Below are positions 5,289 to 7,675 of a DNA stretch of 7,675 bases, piece after piece. Within the stretch, counting starts at the first letter, position 1. Each line of letters starts with the position of its first letter. This DNA comes from Clostridiales bacterium (GTDB lineage Bacteria > Bacillota_A > Clostridia > Christensenellales > Aristaeellaceae). The notes below the pieces were generated by a model that saw nothing but the letters and a program-made list of their open reading frames with translations, made no database searches and was not told where the DNA came from. A program made the translations under genes and the position numbers. The stretch lies in the NCBI GenBank assembly GCA_012514855.1, contig JAAYZL010000109.1:1-7675 (forward strand), given 5' to 3'.

Positions 5289-6775
5289 TCCACGTCTCCT
5301 TTGCCCATGATCAGCATGTGCACGTCGCGTATGTTGAGCTCGTCGTTTTTGAGGATCGCGGCGATTTTTCCGTCGACCATCAGCGCGACGCGGTCGCACA
5401 GCGCGGCGATCTCCTCGTATTCCGACGAGAACACGAGGATTCCGACGCCCCGCGCGGCCAGCGAGCGGATGATCGCGTAAATCTCCTCCTTCGCGCCGAC
5501 GTCGATGCCCCGGCTCGGCTCGTCGAGCATGAGCAGCTCCGTCCGCGCGTTCAGGCACTTCGAGATGACGACCTTCTGCTGATTGCCGCCGGAGAGCGTG
5601 CTCGCGCGCTGCCGGACGCTGTGCACCTTGATGTTGAGGTCGCGCACGAATTTCTCGGCGACCGCGGCCTTGTGCCTCTCGCGGACGATGCAAAAGCGGC
5701 TCGCGTCTTTGTAGTTCGTGACCGCGATGTTGTCCGACACCGACAGCTTCATGAACAGCCCCTCGGTCAGGCGCTCCTCCGGAACCATCGCGATGCCGAG
5801 GCGCATCGCCTGTCCGGGGCTCCGGATACTCGCGGGCTTCCCCTCGAGGAGGAGCTGCCCGCCCGTCAGCCGGTCGAGGCCCATGACCGCGCGCGCCGTC
5901 TCGCTCTTGCCCGCGCCGCGCAGGCCGTAGAAGCCGAATATCTCGCCCTTCCGGACGCGGAAATTCAGCGCGCGAACCGACTTCGTGGAGAGCTCGCGCG
6001 CCTCGAGGAGCGCCTCCGACGGCCGGCGGCCGCCCGCGTACTTGCTGTGCACGACCTTGCCGACCATCATCTCGACGAGCTCCTCGCGCGTGGTCTTCGG
6101 AACGTCGCGCGTGCCGACGACGCTCCCGTCGCGAAGCGCCGTGACCTCGTCGCCGATGGTGAAGATGTCGTCCAGCACGTGCGATATGTAGATGACCGCG
6201 ATGCCGCGCGCCTTCAGCTTGCGCACCGCGTCGTACAGCCGCTCGGACTCCCTTCGGGAGAGCGCGGCCGTCGGCTCGTCCATGATGACGAGCTTCGCGT
6301 CGGCGCTGACGGCCTTGACGATCTCCAGCAGTTGCTTCTCCGCGAAGCTCAGCATCGACACGCGGCGGGAGAGCGCGATGTCCGGCGCGAACTCGCGCAG
6401 CATGTCGAACGCGCCGCACGAGGTCGTCTTTTTGAGTACCCCGAGGCGGTTTTTCTCGCGCCCGAGCGTCAAATTTTCCGCGACGGTCAGTTGGTTTACG
6501 ATGTTCAGCTCCTGATAGACGGTGCTGATGCCCGCGTTCATCGCGTCGCGGACGGTGCGCCCCAAAAAGGGCCTGCCGTCGAAGACGATCGAGCCCTCGG
6601 TCATGCGCTCGACGCAGGTCAGTATCTTGATCAGCGTCGATTTCCCGGCGCCGTTTTCGCCGACCAGGCAGTGCACGGCGTTCCGCCGCGCCGAAAAGTC
6701 GACGCCCTTCAGCGCCGTTACGCCGGGGTATTGCTTGACGATCCCCCGCATCTCCAGGATGGTTTCGCCCTGCAT
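5285..6775 (-). CDS. Sugar ABC transporter ATP-binding protein, two tandem ATPase domains (RbsA/MglA/XylG type)
   Basis: A 496-residue cytoplasmic ATPase that powers sugar import by the CUT2 transporter. Domain 1 has Walker A GENGAGKST (39-47), Q-loop YQEL (Q88), a signature-like LSFAEKQ (142-148) in place of canonical LSGGQ, Walker B LVIMDEPTAALS (D166, E167) and switch histidine H199 in ISH. Domain 2 has Walker A GLRGAGKSE (284-292), signature LSGGNQQK (394-401), Walker B LLMLDEPSRGID (D418, E419) and SSE where the switch histidine would be. Both the variant first signature and the missing second histidine are usual in this family, so they are not damage. Length is typical (about 490-510). 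The ATG start at 6775 is preceded by GGAGGGAG at 6786-6779. The stop overlaps the permease start by four bases (ATGA), suggesting translational coupling. Sugar specificity is not readable from the ATPase. Confidence 0.97.
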   Translation of the reverse strand: MQGETILEMRGIVKQYPGVTALKGVDFSARRNAVHCLVGENGAGKSTLIKILTCVERMTEGSIVFDGRPFLGRTVRDAMNAGISTVYQELNIVNQLTVAENLTLGREKNRLGVLKKTTSCGAFDMLREFAPDIALSRRVSMLSFAEKQLLEIVKAVSADAKLVIMDEPTAALSRRESERLYDAVRKLKARGIAVIYISHVLDDIFTIGDEVTALRDGSVVGTRDVPKTTREELVEMMVGKVVHSKYAGGRRPSEALLEARELSTKSVRALNFRVRKGEIFGFYGLRGAGKSETARAVMGLDRLTGGQLLLEGKPASIRSPGQAMRLGIAMVPEERLTEGLFMKLSVSDNIAVTNYKDASRFCIVRERHKAAVAEKFVRDLNIKVHSVRQRASTLSGGNQQKVVISKCLNARTELLMLDEPSRGIDVGAKEEIYAIIRSLAARGVGILVFSSEYEEIAALCDRVALMVDGKIAAILKNDELNIRDVHMLIMGKGDVE

Positions 6776-6792
6776 CGGCTCCCTCCGTTAAA

Positions 6793-6824
6793 CACCTGCC
6801 GGGGAACAGGTTCCCCGGCAGGTG
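6793..6824 (-). other. Intergenic inverted repeat between binding-protein and ATPase genes
   Basis: CACCTGCCGGGGAAC (6793-6807) is followed by AG and then its exact reverse complement (6810-6824): a 15-bp perfect palindrome, realistically a 14-bp stem with a 4-base loop in RNA. On the transcribed (minus) strand it is followed only by GTTTAACGG, so the T-tract is short. It starts 11 bases after the binding-protein stop and ends 17 bases before the ATPase start. In sugar ABC operons such hairpins commonly protect the upstream binding-protein mRNA from 3' decay or partly terminate, giving more binding protein than membrane components. That role is inferred here. Confidence 0.85.
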
Positions 6825-6835
6825 CCGTCGAAAAC

Positions 6836-7675
6836 TTACAGGCCCAATTCGGCCTTGATGTCGAGCACGATGTCCCACTCGTCGAGCATGAACTTCTCGG
6901 TCGCCTCGATGTCCATGTCCCAGCAGTTGATGACGAACGACGGAATCTTGATGTTCTGCGTGTTGTCGCGCATGTCGACCTCGCCGTGGATGACCTTGAG
7001 CATCAGGTCGACGCACGCGCGCGCGTTCTCGCGCGGGCGCAGCGCCAGCGTGCCGACATAGGAGGTGCCCGGGTCCATGACCGCGAGGATTTCGGGGGTC
7101 GAGCCGTCGACCGACGCGACCATCTCGGTCTTGGCGACGTACTCCTCCGCCTGTCCCCTGCCGGCGGCCTCGAGCGCCGCCATCGCGCCGAGCCCGTTCT
7201 CCGCGTCGTAGCCGAACACGACGTTGACGCCCGGATCGCGCTGCAGCACGTCCTCCATCGTCGCGTACGCGATCTCGCGGTCGGACTTGCCGCCGTTGAA
7301 CACGTGCTCGAGGTCCGGGTGGACCTCCTGCAAGCCCTTGATGAACGCGAGCGTGCGCTGGTTGTGCGCCCACTCGACCGACGGGTCGCTGATGGTCACG
7401 AGCTTGACCTTTGTATCCGGGAAAGTCTCCTTGAACTTCTCGCCGACGATGCGGCCCATCTCGATCGCGCCCGCTTCCTCGGAGATTTCGACCGACGGAT
7501 AGAGTATGTCGCCGGCCGCGACGTTGACGAACGAGACGACCGGGATGCCCGCGTCCTGCGCCATCTGGATCGAGAGCTCCATCGACGCCTGGTCGTAGGC
7601 CTGGCAGATGATGCCGTCGACCCCGCGCGCGATCAGGTCCTCCATCGCCGCGGTCTGCACCTCGGGCTTCATCTG
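6836..7675 (-). CDS. Sugar ABC transporter substrate-binding protein (5' end outside window)
   Basis: This is the C-terminal 279 residues of a type I periplasmic (here probably lipid-anchored) binding protein of the Peripla_BP_4/RbsB kind, which captures a sugar outside the membrane and delivers it to the permease. The reading frame is open through the window edge, so the first in-window ATG (7672) is probably internal; a signal peptide and the first beta-strands would lie upstream. Family signatures are visible: ARGVDGIICQAYD followed by AQDAGIPVVSFVN, and FGYDAENGLGAMAALEAAGRG-like text in the second lobe (the latter is the usual 'ND.MALGA..AL..AG' region). The gene stops with TAA, then comes a strong hairpin and the ATPase gene 60 bases away, the standard CUT2 order. 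The ligand cannot be read from the sequence; ribose, xylose, galactose or another small sugar are all possible. Class is confident, substrate is not. Confidence 0.93.
   Translation of the reverse strand, partial: QMKPEVQTAAMEDLIARGVDGIICQAYDQASMELSIQMAQDAGIPVVSFVNVAAGDILYPSVEISEEAGAIEMGRIVGEKFKETFPDTKVKLVTISDPSVEWAHNQRTLAFIKGLQEVHPDLEHVFNGGKSDREIAYATMEDVLQRDPGVNVVFGYDAENGLGAMAALEAAGRGQAEEYVAKTEMVASVDGSTPEILAVMDPGTSYVGTLALRPRENARACVDLMLKVIHGEVDMRDNTQNIKIPSFVINCWDMDIEATEKFMLDEWDIVLDIKAELGL

Noticed and set aside
4335..5480. Plus-strand 381-codon frame opposite the permease
   Set aside because: Its Asp/Arg/His/Gln-rich composition is the mirror of hydrophobic permease codons; no domain is visible.
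5289..7373. Very long minus-strand open frame running through the binding-protein and ATPase genes into the permease
   Set aside because: Only the part from 5288 downward is the real permease; the upstream part is Arg/Gly/Ala-rich out-of-frame sequence across genes with clear domains in the other frames.
1..7675. CRISPR arrays, tRNA or rRNA genes, transposase genes and phage or defence genes
   Set aside because: No regularly spaced repeats, no tRNA-like or rRNA-like sequence and no protein with the relevant motifs were seen on either strand.

Overview
The window reads as a GC-rich stretch of an anaerobic Bacillota-type (Clostridia-like) chromosome. The reasons are strong Gram-positive ribosome binding sites (AGGAGGGG, AAAGGAGA, AGAGGTGA), a TATAAT promoter with extended -10, a UUCG-loop intrinsic terminator, and an AmmeMemoRadiSam locus of the fused form that I associate with anaerobic Firmicutes. 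This placement is an inference; there is no rRNA or other marker gene to fix the taxon. All well-supported genes lie on the minus strand, so the transcription order runs from high to low coordinates.

Operon 1 (7675 down to about 2776) is a CUT2-type (ribose/xylose/galactose-like) sugar ABC importer followed by a probable carbohydrate-active enzyme. In order it holds: a substrate-binding protein cut by the window edge; a 15-bp perfect inverted repeat in the intergenic gap; a two-domain RbsA/MglA-type ATPase; an RbsC-type permease whose start overlaps the ATPase stop by ATGA; and, 11 bases later, a 472-residue cytoplasmic TIM-barrel-like protein of unknown specificity. A UUCG hairpin with a T-rich tail closes the operon. 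The simplest reading is import of a sugar or short glycoside followed by intracellular processing, with the intergenic hairpin raising binding-protein mRNA over ATPase and permease mRNA.

Operon 2 (2772 down to about 506) starts from a promoter immediately beyond that terminator. It encodes a LigB/Memo-like plus AMMECR1 fusion protein (AmmeMemoRadiSam B+A) and, overlapping it by 8 bases, the partner radical SAM enzyme (AmrS). This three-family system is widely conserved, but its reaction is not established.

The last 505 bases (1-505) hold no intact gene. They contain what looks like a short fragment of a beta-helix surface-protein gene on the plus strand (about 177-278), then a hairpin-rich segment (about 311-494) that resembles a structured repeat or non-coding element butting against the 3' end of amrS. 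This segment and the uncharacterised barrel protein are the least explained parts of the window.
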